This document shows, one piece after another, positions 16,946 through 26,002 of a stretch of DNA of 64,000 nt (the first letter of the stretch is position 1; every line of letters starts with the position of its first letter). Position numbers and translations under genes: made by a program. Source of the DNA: Chryseolinea sp. H1M3-3. GTDB taxonomy: Bacteria > Bacteroidota > Bacteroidia > Cytophagales > Cyclobacteriaceae. A model generated the notes under the pieces. It saw nothing but the letters and a program-made list of their open reading frames with translations, ran no database searches and was not told the origin of the DNA. The DNA is taken from assembly GCF_029360725.1 (NCBI RefSeq), contig NZ_JARKMY010000002.1, positions 1,188,730 to 1,252,729 on the forward strand, read 5' to 3'.

Positions 16946-17165
16946 ATAATAAATAAGGCTTCGCGTGACCCACATTGCCCAGTTTGAAGTCCGTGTGTAC
17001 CGGAACTCCGGTAGCGTTGGGTATATTTTTATGGAGATTGAATGCTGGAAAGTGATTCTGCTAACGGAAGGTATATCCGAACACCCGGTCCTTTTCCAGT
17101 TTAAAGCAGCGTAGTGATTTTTCGGTCCTCTTCTGCGTGGTTTTATTTCATGTTTATTTGTAAAT
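16946..17165 (+). mobile_element. Group II intron-like repeat, 5' half
   Basis: GATAATAAATAAGGCTTCGCG directly follows the upstream stop. It then shows GTGTG at about 16993 (the only copy with an exact GUGYG), GCTAACGGAAGGTATATCCG and TTTAAAGCAGCGTAGTGATT. It ends in the GCGTGGTTTTATTTCATG block. The 3' half is missing. Confidence 0.55.
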
Positions 17166-17208
17166 TAGTTCTAATTACGATTGGTCACGGTTGATTGATA
17201 CCTATGGT

Positions 17209-17281
17209 CGCGAAAGTCGTTTCGCGTCTGTTCATTTAACTTTGGCTCTTGTATCATACTGTACAAACACCAACGTTGGTG
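17209..17281. repeat. Pair of perfect palindromes upstream of the 17296 gene
   Basis: CGCGAAA-GTCG-TTTCGCG (17209-17226) is a 7-bp stem with a 4-nt loop. CACCAACGTTGGTG (17268-17281) is a 14-bp perfect palindrome 14 bp before the start codon. They could be a terminator-like hairpin and an operator. The CAACGTT core also ends palindromic elements i and iii. Confidence 0.45.
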
Positions 17282-17295
17282 CTATATTATCAGAC

Positions 17296-17949
17296 ATGAA
17301 TATGAAAAGGAAAATTTTGATATTAATAAGTTTGAGCCTGCTGACGGTAATTGCGTTTGGACAGGATGCGCGTAAACTAGTTAGGGGTAGTTTTAACAAT
17401 TACAAAAAATCCATTCTTGAAGGACAAGGAAAAGAAGCGGTGAAATATGTTAATAGCAAAACAATAGAATACTACGACAAAGAATTAGACTTGGTAATCA
17501 ATGGTGATAGCAGCGCAATAAATTCGTTAGGCGTAATAGATAAATTGACTGTCTTTGTAGCGAGGCATAGGGTTCCTAAGAAAGACCTCTTAAAAATGAC
17601 TGGTAGAGATTTCTTTATTTATGCCGTAGACCATGGAATGATAGGAAAGAATACTGTTGTCACCGTTCAAATTGGTGACGTTACCGTAGAAGGTAGTTTC
17701 GCCAACGGGCAAATGATTTCGAATGGACAAAAAACTCCTCTATACTTTCAGTTCAGCCAAGAAGAAAATGAATGGAAGGTTGACTTAACATCGATATTTC
17801 CCCAGACCAATATGGCGTTGACAAAAATGATTTCTGAACAAGGACTTTCTGACAATGACTTCATATTTCAAACGTTAGAAAGTTTGACTGGAAGAAAAAT
17901 CGCAAATGACATTTGGATGCCACTAAATAAAACAACCTCCGATAAATAA
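17296..17949 (+). CDS. Secreted hypothetical protein, 217 aa
   Basis: Signal peptide MNMKRKILILISLSLLTVIA, then FGQ, so exported. The mature domain is unrecognised. It begins with helices (KLVRGSFNNYKKSILEGQGKEAVKYVNS), followed by a beta-rich part (TVVTVQIGDVTVEGSF, then TPLYFQFSQEENEWKVDL) reminiscent of SnoaL/NTF2-like folds, but I do not claim membership. The open frame begins at 17191; the ATG at 17296 (or 17302) starts the signal peptide. The stop codon lies inside the first bases of the next intron-like repeat fragment. Confidence 0.65.
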   Translation: MNMKRKILILISLSLLTVIAFGQDARKLVRGSFNNYKKSILEGQGKEAVKYVNSKTIEYYDKELDLVINGDSSAINSLGVIDKLTVFVARHRVPKKDLLKMTGRDFFIYAVDHGMIGKNTVVTVQIGDVTVEGSFANGQMISNGQKTPLYFQFSQEENEWKVDLTSIFPQTNMALTKMISEQGLSDNDFIFQTLESLTGRKIANDIWMPLNKTTSDK

Positions 17950-18115
17950 CGCTTGGCGTGGTGAGCCCAGCGTGAGATCCGTGTTGCACGGAGCTTGCGC
18001 TACCGCTAAGCTAAGACGGCATGCGGAGGGTAGGGGTGAGTACATTTTTTTTATCGGGATTTAGGTGAAGCTGGAAAATAATTTTCTCACAGTAGACACA
18101 TCCACTAACATAATT
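17945..18115 (+). mobile_element. Group II intron-like repeat, 5' fragment
   Basis: ATAACGCTTGGCGTGGTGAG, CCAGCGTGAGATCC, GTGTTGCACGGAGCTTGCGC and a degraded TACCGCTAAGCTAAGACGGC block. It overlaps the stop codon of the preceding gene, showing how precisely these elements abut gene ends. The region to 18176 before padR has no other feature. Confidence 0.6.
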
Positions 18116-18176
18116 TATAACAGCTTATTGTACCGCCGAAATTAATTTACTTATTTGCTTCTGAAAAAAGAATGAA

Positions 18177-18509
18177 ATGAGGAGAGAATTCCTGAATGAT
18201 TTCGAAGAATTGATTTTGACGCTGGTTGCTGCCCTCCGGGAAAACGCCTATGGAGCTGCTATTACCATCGAAATTGAACAATGGCTTGGTCGGAAAGTAA
18301 CGCTGAGTGCCGTACACGTAATACTTTACCGGTTGGAAGACAAAGGCTACATAAAATCAACAGTTGGAGGCGCAACTAAGGAACGTGGCGGAAGGCGAAA
18401 AAGAATCTATTCCATTACGAATGCAGGCCTTGCTGTACTTCGCTCCATGAAAGAAACAAGAACGGAAATCTGGAAACTAGTTCCACTGTTGAAAATAGTT
18501 AATAGCTGA
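18177..18509 (+). CDS. PadR-family transcriptional regulator
   Basis: 110-aa winged-helix regulator of the PadR type. It starts EFLNDFEELILTLVAALREN, followed by YGAAITIEIEQWLGRKVTLS, the recognition region VHVILYRLEDKGYIKSTVGG and the wing GGRRKRIYSITNAGLAVLR. Short PadR proteins lacking the C-terminal dimer helix bundle are typically encoded immediately before a MacB-type permease with a permease-prefix domain in Cytophagales. Here the stop and the permease ATG are separated by 1 bp, so they form an operon, and PadR probably autoregulates it. Confidence 0.9.
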   Translation: MRREFLNDFEELILTLVAALRENAYGAAITIEIEQWLGRKVTLSAVHVILYRLEDKGYIKSTVGGATKERGGRRKRIYSITNAGLAVLRSMKETRTEIWKLVPLLKIVNS

Positions 18510-18510
18510 A

Positions 18511-21213
18511 ATGAAATCACTTCCGGCATGGTCAGAGCGATTACTTCGGGCAATTTGTCCTGATGAGCTGTATGAACAGATTGAGGGAGACCTGATAGAG
18601 ATATACAATTACGAAGTAAAGACAATAGGGAAACGAAAAGCGAAGCTGCGTTTTATCCTGGCATGTTTTCGATTCGTAAGGCCAGGGATTTTTTTAAGAA
18701 ATAAATTTTCATGGAACATCAATTCAATAGATATCATTTTTAACTACTTTAAAATTGCTTGCCGCCATCTGATGAATAGCAAAACGTTTTTGTTGATTAA
18801 CGTAACCGGTCTGGCTGTTGGCATAACGGCATCCTTTCTCATTATCCAGTACGTAAGTTTCGAGATGAGTTACGACCGCTTCTACACGAACAGCGAGAAC
18901 ATTTACCGCGTAGGTCTCGAACGGTATAAGAATAACGAACTCCAAACATCGTCAGCTACAAATTTTGCAGGATTGAAGGAATTGATTCATGAAAACTTTC
19001 CGGAAGTTGATGCTGTCACTGGTTTTTACAAAACACCCGCAAATACCGGCGTATTCTTTCGCTATAACGGAAAAATCTTTAATGAATTGGGCGGTGAACT
19101 CAAGACCGACTCCACGTTCTTTAAAGTCTTCGTGGGTATGTTGCTGAAAGGTCATGCCGCGGCGGCTCTTCGCGAACGTCATTGCATGGTAGTGTCTGAG
19201 TCGATGGCCAAGAAGATTTTCGGTGATGAAGAGCCCATGGGCCAGCACATTCAAATGCCCAATGATGATGGTGGCGAAAGTGAACGGGTAATCACCGGTA
19301 TCTTCAAAGATTTTCCACCCAACTCACACATGCACGCCAATTTTGTGATGCCGTTGGAACCTTTCATAAAAGATGGAGACGAATGGAGTCAGGCCTTTTT
19401 GCATACCTATGTTTCTCTTAAAGAAGATGACCACCCCGCAATGGTGACCAATCGCCTCAACCAATTCTATCAAGAAATGGCGGTGAAGTACCCGGAAATG
19501 AAAGAAACAAAATCATTTCTTCAACCACTCACTTCTATTCATCTCTCTTCTCACATGGGGGATGAGTTGGAAGTCAACGGCAGCAAAGATTTGGTTTACA
19601 TTGCCGCAGCCATTGCGTTTATTATCCTCATCATTGCATGGATAAACTATATTAATCTCGAAACGGCCCGATTTGCAATACGTGCCCGCGAAGTGAGTGT
19701 GAGACGCATCATAGGTTCTGCCAAGTCCGACCTTGCACTTCAATTCCTCATTGAATATTTCTGTGTTCTTGCCCTGGCCATTGCTCTAGCAACCTCGTTG
19801 ATAACGTTCATTGTTCCCCGCTTTAGTTACCTCACAGGAATTCCCATTGATTCAATCCAGTGGTCTCAGCCATCGATATGGCTCATTGCGTTTGCAGTGG
19901 TAGTTGTTGGTTCGATTTTGGTCGGCATTTATCCGGCGATATTCCTGCTTCGGTTGAACCCTGTGGCAACCCTGAAGGGAAAATTTGGTAATACGAGCAA
20001 TGGACGTACCATTCGAAAGACGCTTATCATAACTCAATTCAGCGCATCACTCATCTTGATTGCTTGTGTGTTAGTAATGCGCAGCCAGTTAGACTTTATG
20101 CAGACAATCGATAAAAAGTTTAATGTTGACCATGTTGTCACTTTGCGAAATCCGACTGCTTATTCCAGCGAAGCGGTAGTTGAAAAACATGCTGCCTATC
20201 GAACACTGGAAAATAAATTAATGGAAAATGCTTCCGTACAAATGGTCACCAGTTCATCGGCTATACCAGGCACAGAAATTGGCTTCACCTATGTCAATCT
20301 TTTAAAACGAAATGTCCATGATCCATATAATCCCACACGATTTAAAACGCTTTTTGTAGACGATAACTACATTCCGTTTTATGGTTTCAAACTTTTAGCA
20401 GGACGAAATTTTGATCCACCCCGGCCAGTTCAGAAATGGATCAATCCATGGGACGATGAAAACTGGTTAACATTGATTCTCAATGAAAGTGCTATTCACG
20501 CATTGGGTTTCAACTCGCCCGAAGAAGCAGTCGATAAAATAGTGGAGTTCAAAAATTTTGAAGATCATTTCCAAAAGCATAGAATAATTGGTGTGGTTGA
20601 AGACTATCATCACGAAGCGGTGAAGAAAGAAATCTTCCCAATGATCTTTTCACCCAACTACGGAAGTTTTCAGCAGGTGTATTATTCCATCCGCTTAAAT
20701 TCAGCCAGCAGTCGTGGACAAGCTGTTGACGACATTCGGAAAAGCTGGACAGCAGTTTTCCCCAATAAACCATTTGAGTATTCGTTTCTCGATGAATATT
20801 ATGACCAGCAATTCAAATCAGAACGGTATACAAAGCGGATCTTTTTTGTATTTGCCGGAATAGCCGTTTTTATAGGATGCCTTGGCATTTTGGGGATGAC
20901 GTTGTTTGAAGCAAGTGCTCGGCAAAAAGAAATTAGCATCCGCAAAGTATTGGGCGCGTCGGTAGCCAGTTTGATCGGTCTGCTGTCGGTAGACAACGTG
21001 CGGTTGATTTTGCTCTCTGCTATTATCGCAGCACCATTGATTTATTGTATTGCACAGAAGTGGCTGTCGAACTATCCGATGAGGATTGATGTCTCCCCGA
21101 TGTTTTTTGTAATTCCAGTGGGGATTCTTCTTTTGTTGGTAGCATTCGCAAGCTCATTTCAAACAATCAATGCGGCTAGTACCAATCCTATCGATCACTT
21201 AAAGAATGAATGA
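18511..21213 (+). CDS. FtsX/MacB-like ABC transporter permease with prefix domain
   Basis: 900 aa. Residues 1-80 form the permease-prefix domain (LPAWSERLLRAICPDELYEQ and on). A first MacB-type unit follows, with TM1 FLLINVTGLAVGITASFLII and a large periplasmic domain, then an FtsX core with three TMs (from about 365) containing the coupling motif REVSVRRIIGSAKSDL. A second periplasmic/FtsX unit has TMs from about 770 and the coupling motif QKEISIRKVLGAS. Such permeases work with a separate ATPase, not present next to it, in export or mechanotransmission across the inner membrane. Operon with padR. The first ~200 bp are duplicated at 21243. Confidence 0.9.
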   Translation: MKSLPAWSERLLRAICPDELYEQIEGDLIEIYNYEVKTIGKRKAKLRFILACFRFVRPGIFLRNKFSWNINSIDIIFNYFKIACRHLMNSKTFLLINVTGLAVGITASFLIIQYVSFEMSYDRFYTNSENIYRVGLERYKNNELQTSSATNFAGLKELIHENFPEVDAVTGFYKTPANTGVFFRYNGKIFNELGGELKTDSTFFKVFVGMLLKGHAAAALRERHCMVVSESMAKKIFGDEEPMGQHIQMPNDDGGESERVITGIFKDFPPNSHMHANFVMPLEPFIKDGDEWSQAFLHTYVSLKEDDHPAMVTNRLNQFYQEMAVKYPEMKETKSFLQPLTSIHLSSHMGDELEVNGSKDLVYIAAAIAFIILIIAWINYINLETARFAIRAREVSVRRIIGSAKSDLALQFLIEYFCVLALAIALATSLITFIVPRFSYLTGIPIDSIQWSQPSIWLIAFAVVVVGSILVGIYPAIFLLRLNPVATLKGKFGNTSNGRTIRKTLIITQFSASLILIACVLVMRSQLDFMQTIDKKFNVDHVVTLRNPTAYSSEAVVEKHAAYRTLENKLMENASVQMVTSSSAIPGTEIGFTYVNLLKRNVHDPYNPTRFKTLFVDDNYIPFYGFKLLAGRNFDPPRPVQKWINPWDDENWLTLILNESAIHALGFNSPEEAVDKIVEFKNFEDHFQKHRIIGVVEDYHHEAVKKEIFPMIFSPNYGSFQQVYYSIRLNSASSRGQAVDDIRKSWTAVFPNKPFEYSFLDEYYDQQFKSERYTKRIFFVFAGIAVFIGCLGILGMTLFEASARQKEISIRKVLGASVASLIGLLSVDNVRLILLSAIIAAPLIYCIAQKWLSNYPMRIDVSPMFFVIPVGILLLLVAFASSFQTINAASTNPIDHLKNE

Positions 21214-21248
21214 GGGGTTGAAGGCCATCATCTTTTCACAAAGCTGAA

Positions 21249-21567
21249 ATGAAATCACTTCCCGCATGGTCAGAGAGATTACTTCGGGCACTTTGTCCTG
21301 ATGAGCTGTATGAACAGATTGAGGGAGACCTGATAGATATACAACTACGAGGTAAAGACAATAGGGAAGCGAAAAGCGAAGCTGCGTTTTATCCTGCGAT
21401 GTTTTGGTTTTTTCAGGCCAGGGATTGTGTTGAGAAATAAATTTTCAGTTAGACGAAATCAGTTTGCTATGATCAAAATGTTTTTGAGGGCTTCATTAAA
21501 AAAAGTTAGCTATTCTTTAATCAATATATTGGGTTTGGTCATCGGCTTCACGGCCCAGGCTGCTTAG
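21249..21567 (+). pseudogene. Truncated second permease gene (prefix domain plus TM1)
   Basis: The first ~200 bp nearly duplicate the start of the permease at 18511, including the 6 bp before the ATG. A 2-bp deletion near 21336 (GATAGATATA against GATAGAGATATA) shifts the frame. After about 21448 the similarity shifts to a different MacB permease: from ATG 21469 the frame reads MIKMFLRASLKKVSYSLINI and then a TM1 (LGLVIGFTA), ending at a stop at 21565-21567. This is the remnant of a tandem paralogue whose body was lost. The next gene begins 20 bp later. Confidence 0.8.
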
Positions 21568-21587
21568 CTTGCGATAAACGCTTACTT

Positions 21588-21977
21588 ATGAATCAGAAAT
21601 TGGTACATATTTCGATATTAGTTGACGACTACGATGAAGCAATTGAGTTTTATACTCAAAAGTTGGACTTTGACTTAATAAGTGATGAGAAGTTAAGCGA
21701 AACAAAGAGATGGGTATTAGTTAAACCTAAAGGACAAGGCGACTGTTCAATACTGTTGGCCAAGGCGGAAGGAGATACCCAGAAGAAGTATGTAGGCAAT
21801 CAAACCGGTGGGCGAGTATTTCTTTTTTTAAGAACGGACAACTTTGACCGCGATTTTGCAAACCTAAAAAAACAAAATGTAAATATTATTCGACAACCGT
21901 CAGACGAATCTTATGGGCGTGTGACTGTTTTCGAGGATCTTTACGGGAATAAGTGGGACTTAATTGAATATAAATGA
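21588..21977 (+). CDS. VOC-family protein, glyoxalase-like
   Basis: 129-aa single-domain VOC protein: N-terminal LVHISILVDDYDEAIEFYTQ (His in the first metal-ligand position), LDFDLISDE, middle RWVLVKPKGQGDCSILLAKA, and C-terminal RVTVFEDLYGNKWDLIEY with the second-module Glu. Typical of the large glyoxalase/bleomycin-resistance-like group whose substrate cannot be read from sequence. Cytoplasmic, probably a dimer. It directly follows the permease pseudogene and is followed by a palindromic element. Confidence 0.85.
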   Translation: MNQKLVHISILVDDYDEAIEFYTQKLDFDLISDEKLSETKRWVLVKPKGQGDCSILLAKAEGDTQKKYVGNQTGGRVFLFLRTDNFDRDFANLKKQNVNIIRQPSDESYGRVTVFEDLYGNKWDLIEYK

Positions 21978-21999
21978 TCACCACCAGTTGTCAATAAAA

Positions 22000-22112
22000 T
22001 GTTCTGCAATTGGGGTGACGAGTAGGGTTTAAGTTTTATCTTCGTTCAACGTTTGGTTACGTGGAAAAGAAGCGGCTCCGAAAGCCCATCACTGCTGGTA
22101 CACAAACGTTGG
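22000..22112. repeat. Palindromic interspersed element, copy iii
   Basis: Shares 27 identical bases with copy i (22028-22054 against 4051-4077) plus the preceding AAAATG-TTCTGCAAT block. Imperfect arms GTGACGAGTAGGGTTT and AAAGCCCATCAC pair across the centre, and the element ends CAAACGTTGGGC. Position: 23 bp after the VOC gene stop. Confidence 0.6.
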
Positions 22113-22159
22113 GCCGGAATTGTAGAACGACACCGAACGACAGCAAAATGAGATAAAAC

Positions 22160-22488
22160 ATGAAACACAAGCAACAAGAAACAGACAAATTATTTCTTAA
22201 AGCGGGAGATGGTAGAGTTATAAGTGCGGGACAATGACGGCAGGTTTTCATGGCAGACGAAAATGAAACAGCGGACAAATACAGCATTTCGGAATGGTGG
22301 ATTGAACCAAACGTAGCAGACCAGGTGCACACCATCACGAAGACAATGACAGAGTATTCTACAGCATGGAAGGCACCACATCAATACTTGTCGGCGACAA
22401 ATGGATCGATGTGGAAAAAGGAGCATTTTTAAGGATACCTGCAAAGACTATTCACGACTTTTCAAACAGACAAATGAAAAATCCGTAA
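22160..22488 (+). pseudogene. Broken cupin-domain gene
   Basis: Cupin protein scattered over frames. MKHKQQETDKLFLKAGDGRV opens at 22160 and hits a stop after 25 codons. Another frame continues with ADENETADKYSISEWWIEPN, and a third carries the cupin core HHEDNDRVFYSMEGTTSILV, then GDKWIDVEKGAFLRIPAKTI, HDFSNR, ending at TAA 22486-22488. The metal-binding HxH...E pattern and the second-motif His are visible only by joining frames across at least two indels. The final stop overlaps the ATG of the next gene by one base. Confidence 0.75.
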
Positions 22489-23186
22489 TGACAAGAATAT
22501 TAATTACAGCACTCTTCATTTTGAACACCATTTGTTCCTTCGGGCAAAAGAACTTAGGAATTAAGATTTATCAGAACACCGATATATTTGAAATTCGGTA
22601 CTTTGAAAGCAGACCCAATAGGGTGGAGGAGTCTGATAAAGTTAATTTCGCCAGGATAAGTCTTGCTGTAGATATCGATACAAAGAAGGGCTACACGCAT
22701 GAGATCGAATTTCTGATTCCTGAAGTATCGAAATCCTATGACAATATTCAGTATCCGATGAATTACGAATTAAAAAAAGAGATGCCAGATTTTGAGGGTC
22801 AGGCTAGTTCATATTCACTACGATATGAGTTGAGCAAAACACTCACAAACAAAGCTAACCGACTTGGTTTTAATCTCGGTATAGGGATAAATCCATATTA
22901 CGTGCTTGTGGAATATATTCCAAATGTTGAAACCCGTTACTATTCGTCAACTAAGTTGTACGGTTTTGTATTGAATATGGTACCGCGAATAAAATACAAT
23001 CTCAGCCAAAGATTTATTATTGACTTGAATGTCCCTTTGAAAATTTATGATCTCCAGGCCGTAAAAAGCAGGATAAAAAATCCTCTTATTCCTATCCATC
23101 AACAAACGACCATTAACTATAGCAATAGTTTTTTTGAAAGCGCCTATACCTTCAGAATTGGATTGATGTACAAGTTGAACAAGTAA
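22488..23186 (+). CDS. Secreted outer-membrane-barrel-like protein
   Basis: 232 aa with signal peptide MTRILITALFILNTICSFGQ. The mature part alternates aromatic and charged residues in beta-strand fashion (YDNIQYPMNYELKKEMP, SYSLRYELSKTLTN, LYGFVLNMVPRIKYNLS) and ends AYTFRIGLMYKLNK, consistent with a small outer-membrane barrel in the Bacteroidota PorT/OmpW-like style. The last residue is not aromatic, so barrel assignment is moderate. The frame is open from 22401, but the ATG at 22488 fits the signal peptide and overlaps the cupin pseudogene stop. Confidence 0.6.
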   Translation: MTRILITALFILNTICSFGQKNLGIKIYQNTDIFEIRYFESRPNRVEESDKVNFARISLAVDIDTKKGYTHEIEFLIPEVSKSYDNIQYPMNYELKKEMPDFEGQASSYSLRYELSKTLTNKANRLGFNLGIGINPYYVLVEYIPNVETRYYSSTKLYGFVLNMVPRIKYNLSQRFIIDLNVPLKIYDLQAVKSRIKNPLIPIHQQTTINYSNSFFESAYTFRIGLMYKLNK

Positions 23187-23296
23187 CCGGCGCACAAAAC
23201 GATAGTAGCAACTGCAAGGCTCCGTGCTGGTGTGAGGAAAAATTCAACATGCACAACTATTGAGGCAATCAATTCATCCCAATAGAAACCAAACGC

Positions 23297-24955
23297 ATGA
23301 CTGTATCCAATCTTGTCCCTGTTTGTATAATTCTTCTATTGACCTCGAGTACCCATTATACCTTTTCACAAATTCAAATTACGGGTAATGTAGTTGATGC
23401 AAGGAGCGGCCAGCATTTGAGTTATGTTAATATTGGTATAAAAAATAAAGATATCGGAACTGTATCGAGGGAAGATGGCTCCTTTAGGATTGAAATTCCA
23501 TCAAAATTTCAATTCGACAGTATAACATTTTCAATGGTGGGATATTATGAATCCACCCTGCCAATTCAAAACTTTGTTACAGATAAAGTACTTACCATCA
23601 GATTAAGTGAAAAAATTACGCAACTGAAGGAAATTGTAATTGCAGCAGAAAAACTTGTGGAGAAAAAATACGGTATTAGAAAGAGGGGTTTAATCCATTT
23701 TACTGACGGAATATTTAAAGAGGATGACAGTTTTGAAATAGGACAAGTCATTAACCTGGGTAATTCACATGCACATATAACATCTATCAATCTTCATATC
23801 AATTCACCGCGAAGTGACAGTGCAAATTTTAGAATTAATTTTTACAAATATGACGTAGATGAAAACATCCCTCGTGAAAGAATTATTGATAAAAGTATTC
23901 TGCAAAGACATCCCATTAAGGAGGGCTGGTTGAAGTTTGATTTATCCCAAGATAACATACTGTTAAAGGGAAGTGTGTTGGCAGCAATCGAGTTTATTCC
24001 TGATAATACAAAAGACGTATCGAAAATATTCTATGAAGTCAAGATTGGGGGTGCTTCAAAAAGTTTTTTTCGTAGAACCAGCTTAGGTCAATGGACAAGA
24101 CCTCCCCATCACTATTGTCTCTTTGTAACAGCATTAACAAATAAGAATGCGCCAAACGAACCTGACGATGTAGAAACAACTCCTACCTTTACATTAAAAT
24201 CAGATTTTTCAAATGAACCGTTTTCTTTTTTTGTGAGGGTTCCAAAGAATTACGCAAAGAACAGTAAAAAACTGTATCCGGTAATTTACCTTCTGGACGG
24301 CAACGCATTTTTTGACCCAACTGTCGATGCGGTGGCCAGATATCGTAAAAAGAAAAAGTCATTTAATGAACCGATAATTGTCGGAATTGGCTATGAAAAT
24401 GCTTACGTCATGGACTCATTACGCCACCGTGACTACACATTCCCGGCGGCTCTTGGAACAGACAGTTTAAAAATAAGTGGACAGGGGTACAATTTCCACC
24501 AATTCATTAAAACACGGGTCATATCACACATTGATTCATCCTATAGAACTGATAAAACTAATCGAACTATCATGGGGCACTCTTTAGGTGGATACTTTGT
24601 ACTCTTTGCTTTAACCCAGGAACTGACAGATACTTTAGTCTTTAATAATTTCGTAGCTGCAAGTCCTTCAATTTATTATCATGACGGATATTTAATTGAA
24701 CAAATTAAAAGCTCTTTGAATTACAAAAAGCGTCAGCCCGTCGTTGAACTTTTCTTGACAATTGGAGAATTAGAAATCATAGAAAATGAATCAAATGGTT
24801 TAAGAGATTTGTTGAAAACATTAGCTGAAAAGGAACAAATTAGAGTGCGATCAAAAGTGTATAAGAACATGGAACATATGGGGACGGCTATCCCAACATT
24901 CGAGAATGGCATTCAATCACTATTGAATAAACAGAATTTGAGTGGACTGGATTAA
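23297..24955 (+). CDS. Carboxypeptidase-regulatory-like domain fused to esterase
   Basis: 552 aa, exported (signal MTVSNLVPVCIILLLTSSTH...FSQ). Residues about 25-110 form a CarboxypepD_reg-like beta-sandwich (QITGNVVDARSGQHLSYVNI, VSREDGSFRIEIPS) of the type found at the start of TonB-dependent receptors. Residues about 120-270 are a beta-rich linker. Residues about 290-545 form an alpha/beta-hydrolase of the putative esterase (Esterase D/YbbA-like) family: LYPVIYLLDGNAFF, nucleophile elbow GHSLGG, and the late EHMG containing the probable catalytic His. Hydrolysis of an ester in the periplasm or at the surface is inferred; the substrate is unknown. Confidence 0.8.
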   Translation: MTVSNLVPVCIILLLTSSTHYTFSQIQITGNVVDARSGQHLSYVNIGIKNKDIGTVSREDGSFRIEIPSKFQFDSITFSMVGYYESTLPIQNFVTDKVLTIRLSEKITQLKEIVIAAEKLVEKKYGIRKRGLIHFTDGIFKEDDSFEIGQVINLGNSHAHITSINLHINSPRSDSANFRINFYKYDVDENIPRERIIDKSILQRHPIKEGWLKFDLSQDNILLKGSVLAAIEFIPDNTKDVSKIFYEVKIGGASKSFFRRTSLGQWTRPPHHYCLFVTALTNKNAPNEPDDVETTPTFTLKSDFSNEPFSFFVRVPKNYAKNSKKLYPVIYLLDGNAFFDPTVDAVARYRKKKKSFNEPIIVGIGYENAYVMDSLRHRDYTFPAALGTDSLKISGQGYNFHQFIKTRVISHIDSSYRTDKTNRTIMGHSLGGYFVLFALTQELTDTLVFNNFVAASPSIYYHDGYLIEQIKSSLNYKKRQPVVELFLTIGELEIIENESNGLRDLLKTLAEKEQIRVRSKVYKNMEHMGTAIPTFENGIQSLLNKQNLSGLD

Positions 24956-24982
24956 TGAACTAGGGCTTTACCGCATCCCATG

Positions 24983-25139
24983 ATTAATCCGGCTTCCCGC
25001 GCCGGCATTGCCCGGCATGACCGTTGCATGGGAGCTTGCGCCGGGCGCTAAAGCTGAGACGACACGCGGTAGCTAGTGAAGTATGCATTTTATTGATGGG
25101 AATTGATGCCCAGGTTGAAGGTGTGTTATAACCGTAGGA
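24983..25139 (+). mobile_element. Group II intron-like repeat, 5' fragment
   Basis: TTAATCCGGCTTCCCGCG, GGAGCTTGCGCCGGGCGCTAA, GACGACACGCGG, GATGGGAATTGATG and ATAACCGTAGGAG follow the order of the 5' module with many substitutions. It lies 28 bp after the esterase stop, same orientation as all others. 25140-25281 is unassigned. Confidence 0.5.
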
Positions 25140-25281
25140 GAAAAGACAATCGTACAAACTGTGTTCAAAGCTCAGTTAATCGAATTGGTGTACTGTAATA
25201 TGACTAAGGAAGATTTAAAAGGTGATGCTTGTTGGTGGCATGGTGTATAGCCAACCATTAGCCCCCATTGTTAAAACAAGT

Positions 25282-25803
25282 ATGAAAAACATCTTTATTT
25301 TACTTTTTTGTTTAATAGTATGCTTGTCCACTATTGCACAAGATATTTCTGACAAATATCCCAGCCTTATAAAAAGAGTTAAACAAATTAACCAGGATAA
25401 ATCATTAACGATAACTACGTTGGAAAACGAAGCATTCTTATCGCAAATGACAGAGGGAGGTGGAGAACTAACAGGCTTCTTTAAGAGCGGCCAAATTCAA
25501 AAGATAACGAGAAGAATAGGACTTTCTTATGGTGTGGAGATTTATGAATACTATTTCACAGACGGGGAATTAATTTTTGTGTATGAGACATTCGACGGAT
25601 TCCGTCACATTGAGCGTTCAAGAGAATTCGACTACACAAAGACTGAAAGAAATTTTGTCGGGCGCTACTATTTTAAGAATGGCAAGCTTATAGATTCTGA
25701 GACTACCGGACATAATCGTTTCGAGGACGACACCATCGATATTGAGAGTACTTTGATAAAGGAAGTGAATTATTGCGTAGATATATTAAGAAAAGCAAGG
25801 TGA
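25282..25803 (+). CDS. Secreted hypothetical protein, 173 aa
   Basis: Signal peptide MKNIFILLFCLIVCLSTIAQ followed by a single globular domain with beta-meander pattern (GGGELTGFFKSGQIQKITRR, YGVEIYEYYFTDGELIFVYE, GRYYFKNGKLIDSE). This pattern resembles MORN-like or toxin-antitoxin-YwqK-like repeats, where FKNGKL units describe beta hairpins, but the repeat number is low and I do not assign a family. The ATG at 25282 is chosen over the upstream in-frame start at 25222 because it creates the signal peptide. Confidence 0.65.
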   Translation: MKNIFILLFCLIVCLSTIAQDISDKYPSLIKRVKQINQDKSLTITTLENEAFLSQMTEGGGELTGFFKSGQIQKITRRIGLSYGVEIYEYYFTDGELIFVYETFDGFRHIERSREFDYTKTERNFVGRYYFKNGKLIDSETTGHNRFEDDTIDIESTLIKEVNYCVDILRKAR

Positions 25804-26002
25804 ATAATTCATGCCAATAGATAATAGGGTTTGTTTGATTACTAATTCCTACAAGAAAATTTATCCGCACCGGTTAAATCGCATGCAGGCCACTTTGCTA
25901 TTCCCCTTTTCTGTAAGTAAATTTATTCGCCTGGGGTTGATGGCAAGTTTTTTTAAAACGCTTGCGTTTAAATGCGGTCATAGTTCCAAGGCAGTTTGAA
26001 TA

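Noticed and set aside
25811-25999. 62-codon plus-strand frame before the VOC gene
   Set aside because: Basic, low-complexity translation with no homology impression; probably leader sequence.
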